A stretch of 64,000 bases of DNA, from contig NZ_PYAT01000002.1 in the NCBI RefSeq assembly GCF_003014655.1, positions 310,001 to 374,000 on the forward strand. Reading direction: 5' to 3'. Position 1 is the first letter of the stretch. Each line of letters starts with the position of its first letter. The translations under genes were made by a program, and so were the position numbers. The notes under the pieces are model-generated. The model made no database searches and had not been told where the DNA came from. It saw only the letters and a list, made by a program, of their open reading frames with translations. Shown piece after piece: positions 8,712 through 17,446 of this stretch. This DNA comes from Planomicrobium soli. GTDB taxonomy: Bacteria; Bacillota; Bacilli; Bacillales_A; Planococcaceae.

Positions 8712-9158
8712 TCATCCAAATTCTTTTTGGTGCTTTTTCTTGCGCGCCAAGTAGTCCTGGTCTTCCCGGATCTCGTCCCACTTCTTTTTGAAGATCGCCG
8801 CAGACTCGGCTTTTACCGGATCGATGTTGCGCTCCTTGATGGTGCCGTCCTCGTTGTATTTGCGGCCGCCTTTGTAATTCGTGTAGCGCCGCGCGCGCGT
8901 ATAGCCCATCTGGATGAACTTCCGGGCCATATCCATTCCCACAAAATCATCCTGCTTGCGGTACTCTTCGAACATTTCATAAATCTTGTCGCACGATTCC
9001 TGAGCAATCTCCGGCGTCTTGAAACGCCAATGCGGCAAGATCTCGCCCTTATAAGGCTCTACGAGCAGCACTCCCTGCTCGCCTTTACCTACCCGGTACA
9101 GTTCCGGATGCTTCCGCAGATCTAAATTTTCATAATCCAAATCGTAATCAAATGCCAT
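8712..9158 (-). CDS. DUF4385 family protein
   Basis: 148 aa. The segment LRKHPELYRVGKGEQGVLLV followed by EPYKGEILPHWRFKTP (about residues 14-48) is the conserved core of DUF4385, a short soluble family of unknown function often carried by Bacilli and phages. The C-terminus is charged and helical (KKKWDEIREDQDYLARKKK). The ATG is preceded by AAAAAGGGGTG. Its 5' side borders two 21-nt repeat arrays, so its promoter should lie in 9160-9240. Confidence 0.8.
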   Translation of the reverse strand: MAFDYDLDYENLDLRKHPELYRVGKGEQGVLLVEPYKGEILPHWRFKTPEIAQESCDKIYEMFEEYRKQDDFVGMDMARKFIQMGYTRARRYTNYKGGRKYNEDGTIKERNIDPVKAESAAIFKKKWDEIREDQDYLARKKKHQKEFG

Positions 9159-9248
9159 TTAAATGCACCCCTTTTTGGTGCTATACCCGGTTTTAGGGTG
9201 GTGCATGCAGGTAGAAATGAGGAAAGTGTGTGTATGAGGGACGATTCG

Positions 9249-9332
9249 TCATGTAAGAACACCAAGAGTTCATCTAGAAACTTCCATACTTCATGTAAGA
9301 ACCCGAAAACTTCATGAAGCAAATTTCCTCAA
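9249..9332. repeat. 21-nt phased array A (4 units)
   Basis: Four consecutive units start exactly 21 nt apart at 9249, 9270, 9291 and 9312, each opening TCATG or TCATC; the last contains the perfect palindrome CTTCATGAAG. In one plus-strand frame the array is open and gives heptads such as HVRTRKLHEANF. No start codon with a ribosome binding site was found. It lies upstream of the DUF4385 gene. Confidence 0.8.
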
Positions 9333-9484
9333 CCCGCTTGCTCTCACTCCAAGCGACGCCTACCAGCATTTAGCTGTTCGCTGCGCGAACAGTTCCATAT
9401 AGCTTTTGATCTTTGCTTTTGGAGAGTCGCTCCTTTAGAAAGTGAAAAAGAACCGGGGAAATTTCATATAGAAAGCTGGGTTCG

Positions 9485-9568
9485 TCATGTAAAAATACTA
9501 AGAGTTCATGTAGAAACTTCGATACTTCATGTAAAGACCCGAAAACTTCATGAAGCAAATTTTTCCAA
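9485..9568. repeat. 21-nt phased array B (4 units)
   Basis: Units start at 9485, 9506, 9527 and 9548. It is a diverged duplicate of array A 236 bp away, including the tail AAGCAAATTT and CAACC. The same plus-strand heptad frame is open (HVKTRKLHEANF). It lies 3' of the acetyltransferase terminator. Confidence 0.8.
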
Positions 9569-9589
9569 CCGCTATCTTCCAAACGAAAA

Positions 9590-9615
9590 GGCTGTTTCGC
9601 TTAAGCGAAACAGCC
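9590..9615 (-). terminator. Terminator of the acetyltransferase gene
   Basis: Minus-strand stem GGCTGTTTCGC-ttaa-GCGAAACAGCC (11-bp arms) followed by TTTTCGTTT, 11 nt beyond the stop codon. Confidence 0.88.
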
Positions 9616-9626
9616 CTTACTCTATC

Positions 9627-10118
9627 TTATCCGATCTCCCAATGGATCAATCCGTCAGCCACATGCGTCTGTTTGAATCCAGACTTTTCGAGCACCTTGA
9701 TTGAGGGTTGATTTGTCTCAAGGCAATTGGCGATGATTTTTGTGACCGCCTCTTTTTGTTTCAGCCACTCCACTAATCCTTTGACCATTTCGGTCGCATA
9801 GCCTTTATTGCGGAAACTTTCTGCAATGCCGTACCCGATTTCAACCACGCCATTAGCGTCCGGACCGCCTTTGCAGCCAATTTCACCAACCAGCTGCCTT
9901 GCTTCCCAGTCGACCACGATGCGGCTCCACTGGCTCGCTTCCGGGGTTTGCGTCAGCTTTTCTATCTTCGCTTCCAGCTTTTTCGCGTAGGCCGGGCTAG
10001 GCCATTCTTCGGGTACATGGCTTCCGATCATTTCTTCTAGTTCGTTTCGTCCGTTTAGAACAGCCTGTACTTGCTTGAGCGTAAATGGCAATAAATTCAG
10101 TCGTTCCGTCCTAATCAT
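9627..10118 (-). CDS. GNAT-family N-acetyltransferase (RimJ/RimL-like)
   Basis: 163 aa. It begins MIRTERLNLLPFTLKQV, the usual first strand of RimJ/RimL-type enzymes. The acetyl-CoA loop is SFRNKGYATEMV (about residues 100-111), with a C-terminal NQPSIKVLEKSGF motif. The acceptor is unknown. The start ATG has AGGGGGAGCA upstream. It is flanked by repeat array C on its 5' side and array B beyond its terminator, so it probably forms its own transcript. Confidence 0.85.
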   Translation of the reverse strand: MIRTERLNLLPFTLKQVQAVLNGRNELEEMIGSHVPEEWPSPAYAKKLEAKIEKLTQTPEASQWSRIVVDWEARQLVGEIGCKGGPDANGVVEIGYGIAESFRNKGYATEMVKGLVEWLKQKEAVTKIIANCLETNQPSIKVLEKSGFKQTHVADGLIHWEIG

Positions 10119-10228
10119 GTTGCTCCCCCTAAAAATAATGGTCTATAGGAGATGGATCGCTCGAGCGAATATCTACTCTCCTGTGTTTTACTGCTATCGG
10201 TGGAGAGTCGCTTAGAAATACGGGAAGC

Positions 10229-10333
10229 TCATGAAGAAAGTGAGATTCGTTATGGTACCTTTTCAAAAGTTCATGTATAAACTGCAATACTTCATGTAAA
10301 AACCGAAAAAATTCATAAAGAAAATATTGGCAA
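10229..10333. repeat. 21-nt phased array C (5 units)
   Basis: Units start at 10229, 10250, 10271, 10292 and 10313. The tail CATAAAGAAAATATTGGCA is close to the reverse complement of the head box of arrays E and G. The plus-strand heptad frame is broken by one TAA in the third unit, then reads LHVKTEKIHKENIGN. Confidence 0.78.
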
Positions 10334-10366
10334 TCCTTACTTCAACTTCTCTAAGAAAACTATAAA

Positions 10367-10380
10367 GCAGGAACGCCTGC
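10367..10380 (-). terminator. Possible weak terminator after the ornithine cyclodeaminase-like gene
   Basis: Minus-strand GCAGG-cgtt-CCTGC followed by TTTATAGTTTTC, 14 nt after the stop. Only five base pairs. Confidence 0.4.
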
Positions 10381-10394
10381 GCCCCGTTTTCTTT

Positions 10395-11378
10395 CTACAT
10401 CTCCACGTCTATTCCGACGCCAGTTTTTTGCGCTTTTGCGTAAACACCCTTGGCCACGGCCAAATCGAAATAAGCGGCGCCAACCGATTTGAAGAACGTG
10501 ATTTCCTCATCTGATTGCCTCACTTTAGACTCGCCGCCTGCAAGTTCACTTAAAGTGCCATAGACTTGATCAAATGACCAAATTCCGTTTTTGGCACTAT
10601 GGATCAATTCGCCGGCTTCGCCTTTTACTCCGTCCAAGTCGTCGACAACAATTTTGTCAGCGCGCACTACCGTTGCCTCGTCCACTTCGCGCATACGCGG
10701 CAAATAAGAACCTACTCCGTTTATGTGGGTGCCTGGCTGCAAATCGGCCCCTTTAAAAACAGGTTTATTTGAACGTGTCGCACAACAAATAATATCCGCC
10801 TTTTTCACAGCTTTTGCAACATTGATTTCCACTTCCCACAAAATTTCTATGCCAAACTGGGTTAAGCTCTCACCAAAAGCCTGCGCTTTTTCGGATGTCC
10901 GGTTCACCAGAATGATTTTCTCGATCGCCCGCACGGCAAGCACACCAAGCACTTGTTCAAATGCCATCGCCCCCGTGCCGATAACAACCAGTACCCGGCT
11001 TTCTTTTTTCGCCAATAAATCGGTCGCAATGCCGCTGAGCGCTCCGGTGCGCAGCCGCGTTAAATAGGATGCGGCCATCAACGCTACGTGCTCTCCGTTG
11101 GACGCGTCCGTCAGCAAAATCATTCCTTGGGTCGTCGGCTTTCCTTGCGCCGGATTTTCAGGGAAGATCGTGACCACTTTAACGCCCGCCACATCCCCCG
11201 CCAAATCGGCGCTTGGCATGTATAAGGCCGATGCTTCCCGTTCTGGAAACTCGATGACTGTGCGATGCGGGTTGGCGATTTTTTCTTGTTCTTTCGCTTT
11301 CAAGATAGCCATTACATCGGCAATAGCATCGCTCATTTTATAAAACTGCTGGATTTGCTTTTCATTGATTGTTAACAT
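10395..11378 (-). CDS. Ornithine cyclodeaminase / mu-crystallin family protein
   Basis: 327 aa, family length. Central Rossmann motif VVIGTGAMAFEQ (about residues 131-142), the substrate-side LTRLRTGALSGIA (about 106-118), and VDDLDGVKGEAGE (about 239). Members include ornithine cyclodeaminase, archaeal-type alanine dehydrogenase, ketimine reductases and lysine cyclodeaminase, so the reaction is uncertain, but NAD(P)-linked amine/imine chemistry on an amino acid is likely. A strong AGGAGG precedes the ATG. It follows an MHS-family transporter on the same strand after a 27-bp gap containing a terminator, and both face an XRE-cupin regulator. This suggests uptake and conversion of one amino-acid-like compound. 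Confidence 0.82.
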   Translation of the reverse strand: MLTINEKQIQQFYKMSDAIADVMAILKAKEQEKIANPHRTVIEFPEREASALYMPSADLAGDVAGVKVVTIFPENPAQGKPTTQGMILLTDASNGEHVALMAASYLTRLRTGALSGIATDLLAKKESRVLVVIGTGAMAFEQVLGVLAVRAIEKIILVNRTSEKAQAFGESLTQFGIEILWEVEINVAKAVKKADIICCATRSNKPVFKGADLQPGTHINGVGSYLPRMREVDEATVVRADKIVVDDLDGVKGEAGELIHSAKNGIWSFDQVYGTLSELAGGESKVRQSDEEITFFKSVGAAYFDLAVAKGVYAKAQKTGVGIDVEM

Positions 11379-11397
11379 TCAATTCCTCCTAAAAAAA

Positions 11398-11419
11398 GGA
11401 GCCGCTTATGCGCGGCTCC
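11398..11419 (-). terminator. Terminator overlapping the end of the MHS transporter gene
   Basis: Minus-strand GGAGCCGC-gcataa-GCGGCTCC followed by TTTTTTT. The stop codon TAA lies in the loop, so the last codons form the stem. It sits only 20 nt before the downstream ATG and would reduce, not necessarily abolish, read-through into the cyclodeaminase-like gene. Confidence 0.85.
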
Positions 11420-12710
11420 CTTTTACTGCTAAATCTTGTCCGGCGTGCTGTTGGCCACGGTCTTTTACCGCCCAAATTGCCACTAAGGAAATGAGGGATG
11501 TGAAGACGATGTAGAGCGCGACTGGAATATATGAATTGTTAAATTCGGCCAAAAGAGCCGTTGCTACAAGCGGCGCTGTTCCGCCCGCTACTGCCGCCCC
11601 AATTTGATAACCGAGCGAGATTCCGGTATAACGGACTTTCGCTTCAAAAATTTCGGAGAACATGGTTCCAAGTACAGCTGTAATCGGTGCCCAAATAATG
11701 CCTAGTCCGATAACCGTTGCAATAACCAATAATACCACAGACCCTTGTTGGATCATCCAGAAGTAAGGAAACGCGAACAGCCCCATCGCCACTGTTCCGA
11801 TGATGTACAATTTTTTGCGTCCTACTGTATCTGACAAATTCCCCATGATCGGTATTAAGATCGTCGTAACGACTGTTGCTACCATAACAGCTGTCAATGC
11901 GTCTGTCCGCGAAAAACCTAAGCTGGTTGTTGCGTAGGACACGATGAATGTACTGAAAATATAGAACGGTGCCGTTTCCACCACTTTTGCGCCGATAGCG
12001 ATCAACACTTCGCGCCAGTGATATTTCAGTGTATCAGCAATCGGCAACTTTGGAATTTCTCCGGATTCTTGCACTTGTTTGAACGCCGGTGTTTCATCAA
12101 TTCCTTTACGGATCCAAAGCCCGAAAATAACAAGGAACGCACTCAAGATGAACGGCACACGCCAGCCCCATGTCATGAAGGAATCATCAGGAAGCAGGGT
12201 CATGATCCATAATGCGACTGTTCCCATGAGCATTCCGATGGTAACACCCATTTGCGGAATACTCCCGAACAATCCCCGTTTTTCTTTTGGCGCATACTCA
12301 ACCGCCAAAAGCAAAGCGCCTCCCCATTCGCCGCCGATTCCTAATCCTTGGACTAAACGAAGCGTAATCAATAGAATCGGCGCCCAGATGCCGATAGCTT
12401 GGTAAGTTGGCAATAAGCCCATGCCAAATGTGGCAATCCCCATCAAGCTGAGTGTTAAGACCAATGTTTTTTTACGGCCGATACGGTCGCCGATGTGGCT
12501 GAATATTATGCCGCCAAATGGCCGAATGAAAAATGCTAAAGCGAATGAAGCATAGGCCAGCAGCAAACCGACAGTCGGATCTTCGTTGACAAAGAAGAGC
12601 TGATTGAACACGAGGGCGGCAACTGTTCCATATAGAAAATAGTCGAACCACTCGATTGAACTTCCTACTAAGCTGGCAATTAAAACTCGTTGCGTTTGTT
12701 TTTTGTTCAT
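11406..12710 (-). CDS. MFS transporter, metabolite:H+ symporter (MHS) family
   Basis: About 434 aa with 12 predicted membrane segments. The MFS motif GDRIGRKKTL lies between segments 2 and 3, and LGIGGEWGGALLLAVEYAP is a hallmark of the MHS group (ProP, KgtP, ShiA, citrate carriers). Predicted proton-coupled uptake of an organic acid, betaine or amino acid. Two in-frame ATGs follow AGGGGG; the second (12708-12710) has the better spacing, with the first three bases upstream. A consensus promoter and a 23-bp near-perfect palindrome lie upstream, and the XRE-cupin gene is divergent. Confidence 0.88.
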   Translation of the reverse strand: MNKKQTQRVLIASLVGSSIEWFDYFLYGTVAALVFNQLFFVNEDPTVGLLLAYASFALAFFIRPFGGIIFSHIGDRIGRKKTLVLTLSLMGIATFGMGLLPTYQAIGIWAPILLITLRLVQGLGIGGEWGGALLLAVEYAPKEKRGLFGSIPQMGVTIGMLMGTVALWIMTLLPDDSFMTWGWRVPFILSAFLVIFGLWIRKGIDETPAFKQVQESGEIPKLPIADTLKYHWREVLIAIGAKVVETAPFYIFSTFIVSYATTSLGFSRTDALTAVMVATVVTTILIPIMGNLSDTVGRKKLYIIGTVAMGLFAFPYFWMIQQGSVVLLVIATVIGLGIIWAPITAVLGTMFSEIFEAKVRYTGISLGYQIGAAVAGGTAPLVATALLAEFNNSYIPVALYIVFTSLISLVAIWAVKDRGQQHAGQDLAVKGSRA

Positions 12711-12727
12711 CATCCATCCCCCTAGCA

Positions 12728-12750
12728 AAATTGAAGTGACACTTTAATTT
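12728..12750. promoter_or_regulatory. Candidate operator of the XRE-cupin regulator
   Basis: Near-perfect palindrome AAATTGAAGTG-a-CACTTTAATTT (10 of 11 pairs match), lying between the predicted transcription start and the start codon of the MHS transporter gene. The position suits a repressor; which protein binds is inference from the divergent regulator. Confidence 0.55.
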
Positions 12751-12763
12751 CTCCCCTTGCTAC

Positions 12764-12792
12764 ATTTTATTCAGTTTGAAATTTTCTGTCAA
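12764..12792 (-). promoter_or_regulatory. SigA-type promoter of the MHS transporter gene
   Basis: Minus strand TTGACA (12787-12792), 17-nt spacer, TAAAAT (12764-12769): a near-consensus promoter about 50 nt upstream of the start codon. Confidence 0.75.
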
Positions 12793-12876
12793 TAGGATTT
12801 TTTCTTCTTATTTGTTGCCGGCAGGGGAATTGAGTATCATAAAAGAGAAATCATTAAAGCAAGGCGGGGAATTAAC

Positions 12877-13392
12877 ATGGCACAGGACTCGATGGGTGTA
12901 ATATTGAAGAATCTCCGCAAAGAGCGGAAATTGACTTTAAAAGCGCTTGCAGAGCAGACAGGAGTTTCCATCAGCTTTCTCTCTCAAGTGGAACGCGGAA
13001 AATCGAGTGCCACGCTTGAATCGCTCAGAAGGTTTGCCGATGCGTTGGATGTTAACCCTGGGGTTTTCTTTGAAGACGGCATTGAACAGGATAAGCTGGC
13101 GGAGCGTAAAACATTTTTCCACTACAAAGACCTTTCCCATGGCGTAAAACCTACTAACTTATCACCGATACTAGTGACGCTTTATCCTGGGGAAAGTGAT
13201 TGGAGTCCATTTTCACATCAGGGCTTTGAGTTCTTATTTGTATTGGAAGGCATGCTGACGGTTGAAGTCGACGGCAAACGCTCTCAGCTCAGCAAAGAGG
13301 AATCGGTATTATTCGATGCCAGCAAAAAACATTACTGGGCAAACTACACCGAAAGCAACGTTCGTTTTCTAGTGGTATCTTCCAAAAGTTGA
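12877..13392 (+). CDS. XRE-family regulator with C-terminal cupin domain
   Basis: 171 aa. Helix-turn-helix about residues 9-63 (LTLKALAEQTGVSISFLSQ, then VERGKSSATLESLRRFADAL), followed by a cupin-2 domain about 95-168 (GFEFLFVLEGMLTVEVDGKR). This architecture regulates amino-acid, polyamine or sulfur-compound genes, with the cupin sensing a small ligand. AAGGCGGGG is the ribosome binding site. Divergent from the transporter/cyclodeaminase-like pair, so it is their probable regulator. Confidence 0.88.
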   Translation: MAQDSMGVILKNLRKERKLTLKALAEQTGVSISFLSQVERGKSSATLESLRRFADALDVNPGVFFEDGIEQDKLAERKTFFHYKDLSHGVKPTNLSPILVTLYPGESDWSPFSHQGFEFLFVLEGMLTVEVDGKRSQLSKEESVLFDASKKHYWANYTESNVRFLVVSSKS

Positions 13393-13410
13393 TGAGCCAA
13401 AGTGGACCGA

Positions 13411-13441
13411 AAAAAGCTTGAGGAATCTCCTCAAGCTTTTT
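13411..13441. terminator. Bidirectional terminator
   Basis: 14-bp perfect stem AAAAAGCTTGAGGA/TCCTCAAGCTTTTT with a 3-nt loop between the converging XRE-cupin and acetyltransferase genes. It includes the stop codon of the minus-strand gene. Confidence 0.92.
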
Positions 13442-13886
13442 CTTCCGGCAACAGCAGCTCATACGTGTAAAACCCTTCATCCCGTTTGTATCCCAGTTTC
13501 TCATATAAACGCTGTGCGGTATGATTGTCGACCGCTGTACTTAAGCTCAAGCTTTTTGCACCTGTTTCCATCGCGTATTCTTTCGCTTTGTTGAGAAGTT
13601 GCTCCCCGACGCCGCGCTTTCGTGCTTGGGCCGCGACATACAGATCGTTCAACAGCCATAGCCGTTTCATTGAAACCGACGAAAACAATGGATAAAGCTG
13701 TGTGAACCCAAGATAACTGTTCCCGTCTTTCGCTGCGAAGATCGCCGAGTCTCCGGATTCCAAACGTTCTTTTATGTAACCCCGTGCCGCTTCCAAATCC
13801 GATTCCTGTTCGTAAAACACCCGATACAAATTGAACAGTTCCGCTACTCCGTCCAAATCTTCCATTGTTGCTCGAATCACTTTCAT
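13431..13886 (-). CDS. GNAT-family N-acetyltransferase
   Basis: About 151 aa. It has RATMEDLDGVAELFNLYR near the N-terminus, acetyl-CoA loop AQARKRGVGEQLL (about residues 85-97), and AVDNHTAQRLYEKLGY in the last third. Similar proteins are annotated as general or diamine acetyltransferases; the substrate is unknown. Two ATGs two codons apart follow AAGGGG; the second has 9-nt spacing and is preferred. The C-terminal codons form part of the shared terminator. Confidence 0.83.
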   Translation of the reverse strand: MKVIRATMEDLDGVAELFNLYRVFYEQESDLEAARGYIKERLESGDSAIFAAKDGNSYLGFTQLYPLFSSVSMKRLWLLNDLYVAAQARKRGVGEQLLNKAKEYAMETGAKSLSLSTAVDNHTAQRLYEKLGYKRDEGFYTYELLLPEEKA

Positions 13887-14102
13887 TTTCATTCGCCCCT
13901 TTTCAACTATTCTCTATGTTCATCATGGCAACTTGCCAGCCGTCTTATTCTTCGGCGTTATGCCTCAAAAAAGAACCGATTTTGTCAAACCGATTCCTTC
14001 ACGGTAGAAGCATTCAATTTTCTCGAATCTCTCTGTGGGCAAGCAACCTTAACCACACGACTTTCGGGTTGCCGGTTCATATTTATTGGTTTTCCAGGTT
14101 TT

Positions 14103-16415
14103 TCATCTTTTTTCAGCAGCAGACAAGCCGTAGACCTGAATTTTGTTCAGCTCATCGATAATATACTGCAGCTCTTCTTCAGTAATGCTGCCTTTTGTGA
14201 AATAGACAAGCGCACGCAGCGGCATGTTTTCGGCCAGCGCTTCCATCATGGTTGCCATCTCTTTGTTTTCGTCCATGGAATCCAGGAAAGAAGGCGTTTC
14301 GTTCATCTCTTTGATCAACTTTGTAGCTGGCTCCGCCAAAAGCGGGTCGGCCATCAATTCGCCGATGGTCGTATTGCGATTGACATTTTGGTTGATCCTT
14401 ACAGTGCTTTGGACTGCCACTTTATGCTTCAATTCAATTTGGGCTGACGATTTTCCTATCATGATTTCGTATTCACCCGTTTCTACGTGCCAGTCTTTGA
14501 TCTGGGTATTGTAATAAGTGAACGCCCGTTTATTCAAAGTAAATGTCACCACTTGCTCTTCTCCCGGCTGGAGCTCCACTTTTTCGAACCCCTTCAACTC
14601 TTTGCGCGGACGGCGGACCGTGCTTTCCAAATCGCTTACGTATAATTGCACAATTTCTTTGCCGGCCCTGTCTCCCGTATTCTTAACAACCACTCGGACG
14701 GTCAATTCGTCGGTGTCTTTTATCGAGTTGCTGCTGACTGTCATATCGCTGTAGTCAAACTCGGTATAGCTTAAGCCATAGCCGAATGGAAACAGCGGCG
14801 GCCGTTCTTTCTTATCGTAATAACGATAGCCGACGAAAATTCCCTCTTTGTATTCGACCAGATTGCCGTCTCCTGGAAAATGAAGATAGGACGGATTGTC
14901 ACTCAATTTCTCCGGGAATGTTTCCGCCAATTTGCCGCTTGGGTTGGTGTAGCCGAATAACACATCCCTCAATGCGCTTCCCACCGCTTGCCCGCCCAGA
15001 TAACCTTCCAGTAAACCTTTTGTTTTATCGAGCCAAGGCATTTCGACCGGAGCCCCGTTGCTCAGCACCACCACCAGGTTCGGCTGCACTTTCGCAATTT
15101 CTTCTACTAGCATCTGGTGATCGGCAGGGATTCGCAAATGCGTCCGATCATAGCCTTCGGATTCATAGCGGTCAGGCAAACCGATCATCAACACGGCATA
15201 ATCCGCCTTTTTCGCCGCTTCAATTGCTTCTTCAATCAGCCGGGTGTGGGGTAGTTCTACATGCAGATCATATCCGTCCGCATAAATAAGCCTATCTTCC
15301 CCGCCAAGCTCACAAGCCATTTCGTCATACAGGTTATCAAGGTGGAATGGATTAACATGCGAGCTTCCGCCGCCCTGGTATCTCGGGTGTTTCGCAAAAG
15401 CACCGATCAAGGCAATTTTTTTGTCTTTTGGCAGCGGCAAGATATTATCATCATTTTTCAATAGCACCATGCCTTCGGTAGCCGCTTTTCTGGCAAGTTC
15501 ATGATGCAGGCGCTTATTGAATGTCGCACCCTCTTTCTTCTGGCTATCGGCATGGAAAATCAATCTCAGCAGCCGTTCCACTGTTTGATCAAGCAATGTC
15601 TGAGGAAGTTTCTCATGCTCAATAGCATCAAGGAGCTTTTTCTCGCCGAACCCCAGGCTATTGGGCATCTCGAGGTCAAGGCCTGCCGCCAGTGCTGCAT
15701 CGCGTTCGTCGATTGCTCCCCAGTCGGACATCACGATGCCGCCAAACCCCCATTCTTTCCGCAGCACTTCTCCCAGGAAAAAATGGCTTTCTGAGACGAA
15801 CTCAAAGTTCACCCGGTTATAGGAAGCCATAACGGTCCAAGGTTTTGCATGTTTTACTGCATTCTCGAAACTGGCCAAGTATATTTCCCGAAGCGCACGT
15901 TCGTCGATGATGGCGTTTGTTGTCATTCTCCGATGTTCTTGGTTGTTTGCTAAATAATGCTTGATGGATGTGCCGACGCCTTCGCTTTGGACGCCGTGGA
16001 TATAAGCGGTTGCCAATTCCGACGAAAGATATGGATCTTCCGAATAATATTCGAAGTTCCGGCCGCATAACGGCGAGCGCTTAATGTTGATCCCAGGCCC
16101 GAGAAGCACGGCGATTCCTTCCGCTTGCGCTTCTTTTCCAAGAGCAATCCCCACATCCCGCATCAATTCTTTATCCCAGGAACTCGCTAGCGTTGCACCC
16201 GCCGGAAAACATGTGGCAGGTTCGCTTGGCCCCAGTCCCATATGTCCATCTTCGCCAATCTGTTTGCGTAAGCCATGCGGCCCATCTCCCACACGGATTG
16301 ATGGAATCCCCAATCTCTCGATTCCTCTAAGGTGCCAAAAATCCAATCCTGTACACATACTCACTTTTTCTTTCAAGGACATTTGCGAAACTATAGCTTG
16401 GATATTTCTCTCCAT
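14103..16415 (-). CDS. Glycoside hydrolase family 3 beta-glucosidase-like enzyme
   Basis: 770 aa, full-length multi-domain GH3. The N-terminal barrel has GDGPHGLRKQ (about 44) and KHYLANNQEHRR (about 152), and the nucleophile Asp is in IVMSDWGAIDERDAAL (about 231). The alpha/beta sandwich follows (VLMIGLPDRYESEGYDR), then a fibronectin-III-like domain about 590-660 (VVVKNTGDRAGKEIVQLYVSD). There is no signal peptide, so it is cytoplasmic and probably releases glucose or another sugar from imported glycosides. A C-terminal extension of about 100 residues (NRNTTIGELMADPLLAEPA onward) is seen in many Firmicute members. ATG 16413-16415 follows AGGAGG. No sugar transporter is adjacent. Confidence 0.9.
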   Translation of the reverse strand: MERNIQAIVSQMSLKEKVSMCTGLDFWHLRGIERLGIPSIRVGDGPHGLRKQIGEDGHMGLGPSEPATCFPAGATLASSWDKELMRDVGIALGKEAQAEGIAVLLGPGINIKRSPLCGRNFEYYSEDPYLSSELATAYIHGVQSEGVGTSIKHYLANNQEHRRMTTNAIIDERALREIYLASFENAVKHAKPWTVMASYNRVNFEFVSESHFFLGEVLRKEWGFGGIVMSDWGAIDERDAALAAGLDLEMPNSLGFGEKKLLDAIEHEKLPQTLLDQTVERLLRLIFHADSQKKEGATFNKRLHHELARKAATEGMVLLKNDDNILPLPKDKKIALIGAFAKHPRYQGGGSSHVNPFHLDNLYDEMACELGGEDRLIYADGYDLHVELPHTRLIEEAIEAAKKADYAVLMIGLPDRYESEGYDRTHLRIPADHQMLVEEIAKVQPNLVVVLSNGAPVEMPWLDKTKGLLEGYLGGQAVGSALRDVLFGYTNPSGKLAETFPEKLSDNPSYLHFPGDGNLVEYKEGIFVGYRYYDKKERPPLFPFGYGLSYTEFDYSDMTVSSNSIKDTDELTVRVVVKNTGDRAGKEIVQLYVSDLESTVRRPRKELKGFEKVELQPGEEQVVTFTLNKRAFTYYNTQIKDWHVETGEYEIMIGKSSAQIELKHKVAVQSTVRINQNVNRNTTIGELMADPLLAEPATKLIKEMNETPSFLDSMDENKEMATMMEALAENMPLRALVYFTKGSITEEELQYIIDELNKIQVYGLSAAEKR

Positions 16416-16484
16416 ACTGAACAACCTCCTGCTGCTGAATGGCTTCAAGAATGGTGGTATTTATCCAATGGCTGCCGGCGCTGC

Positions 16485-17249
16485 TTATCCTTTTTTGTTC
16501 GCGGTTGCTTCGAACGTAATCGTCTGGCCGCTGCGGTTCGGGTACTCCCCGAACTTATAATCTGTTGAGATAACAATTTGTTCAAATCCAATGTGTTCGA
16601 GAATCATCCGGAATTCCTCCACGCCATACCATCGCAGCGGGTAGCGTTCGAGTTCCGTCTGAATCAATTTGCCGTTGCGCCATTTCTCGTAACGCGCTTG
16701 GGAAATCCGATATTGCTTGATCGGGTCCACTTCGACGATTTGCGACTCTATTGTAATTACATCGCCGTTTTCAGTGTCCCACTTGCGGATCGATGGTCTG
16801 TCGAGTTCCAGTTCACTCGGTAAAAACACATCCACTATCAACTTTCCGCCAGCCGCTAAATGATGATGGAAATTCTTTAAAGCCTGAAGTGACTTTTCCC
16901 GCTCATGCAACAATAGAAAGGTGCCAGTCGGAATAACGATTGCCCCGTATTTCTCATCGACTGAAAAAGTCTCCATTTCTGCTTTGAACAAATTCGCCGC
17001 CAGCCCCCTCTTCCTGCAATTTTCCCGGCAAATCGCCAGCATATCCGAAGATACATCAAAGCCGTCCACTTGAAACCCTTTTTCAAGCAATGGCACAAGC
17101 AATCGCCCTGTTCCTGCAGCAGGTTCCAAAATGCGCCCTTTGCATGAAGCCAAACGCTCCATGTAAAATTCAACATCTCCGAACGAACTGCCGACTGGTT
17201 TATCAAGATCATAAACTTCTGCCGATAAACTGTTGTAATACCCTAACAA
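16485..17249 (-). CDS. Class I SAM-dependent methyltransferase
   Basis: About 254 aa. Motif I is ILEPAAGTGRLLVPLL, then VDGFDVSSDMLAICR (acidic residue binding the ribose) and IVIPTGTFLLLH; the C-terminus holds mixed strands ending ITFEATANKKG. This is the general class I fold and the substrate is unknown. A TTG at 17247-17249 is preferred because AGAGGGGGAG lies 6 nt upstream; a GTG nine codons earlier would place that site inside the gene. It sits 70 nt 3' of nothing on its strand and ends just before the GH3 gene begins, so weak co-transcription is possible. Confidence 0.82.
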   Translation of the reverse strand: MLGYYNSLSAEVYDLDKPVGSSFGDVEFYMERLASCKGRILEPAAGTGRLLVPLLEKGFQVDGFDVSSDMLAICRENCRKRGLAANLFKAEMETFSVDEKYGAIVIPTGTFLLLHEREKSLQALKNFHHHLAAGGKLIVDVFLPSELELDRPSIRKWDTENGDVITIESQIVEVDPIKQYRISQARYEKWRNGKLIQTELERYPLRWYGVEEFRMILEHIGFEQIVISTDYKFGEYPNRSGQTITFEATANKKG

Positions 17250-17446
17250 AAAAGCTCCCCCTCTGTACAAAAACACTTGTCGAATGATTCTGTTTATTCT
17301 TTGATTATCCTCTTATTTAACCCGATTATCCAGACATAACTCTGAAAAGACGGTACTTTCTTTCCCGTGTTTCCCGAACTTAATGCTCTGCGTTCACGAT
17401 TTGTTCAACGATCCATCCATAGAGTTTAGCAATTCAAGCAAATGAA

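Noticed and set aside
9249-9332. Reading the 21-nt arrays as CRISPR repeats
   Set aside because: Units are directly adjacent without spacers, shorter than CRISPR repeats and degenerate; no cas genes nearby.
9122-9582. Minus-strand frames with repeated LHEV/FLHE heptads as two small genes
   Set aside because: They arise from the 21-nt arrays; starts lack ribosome binding sites and the first overlaps the DUF4385 start. Treated as repeats, with the coding question raised as a finding.
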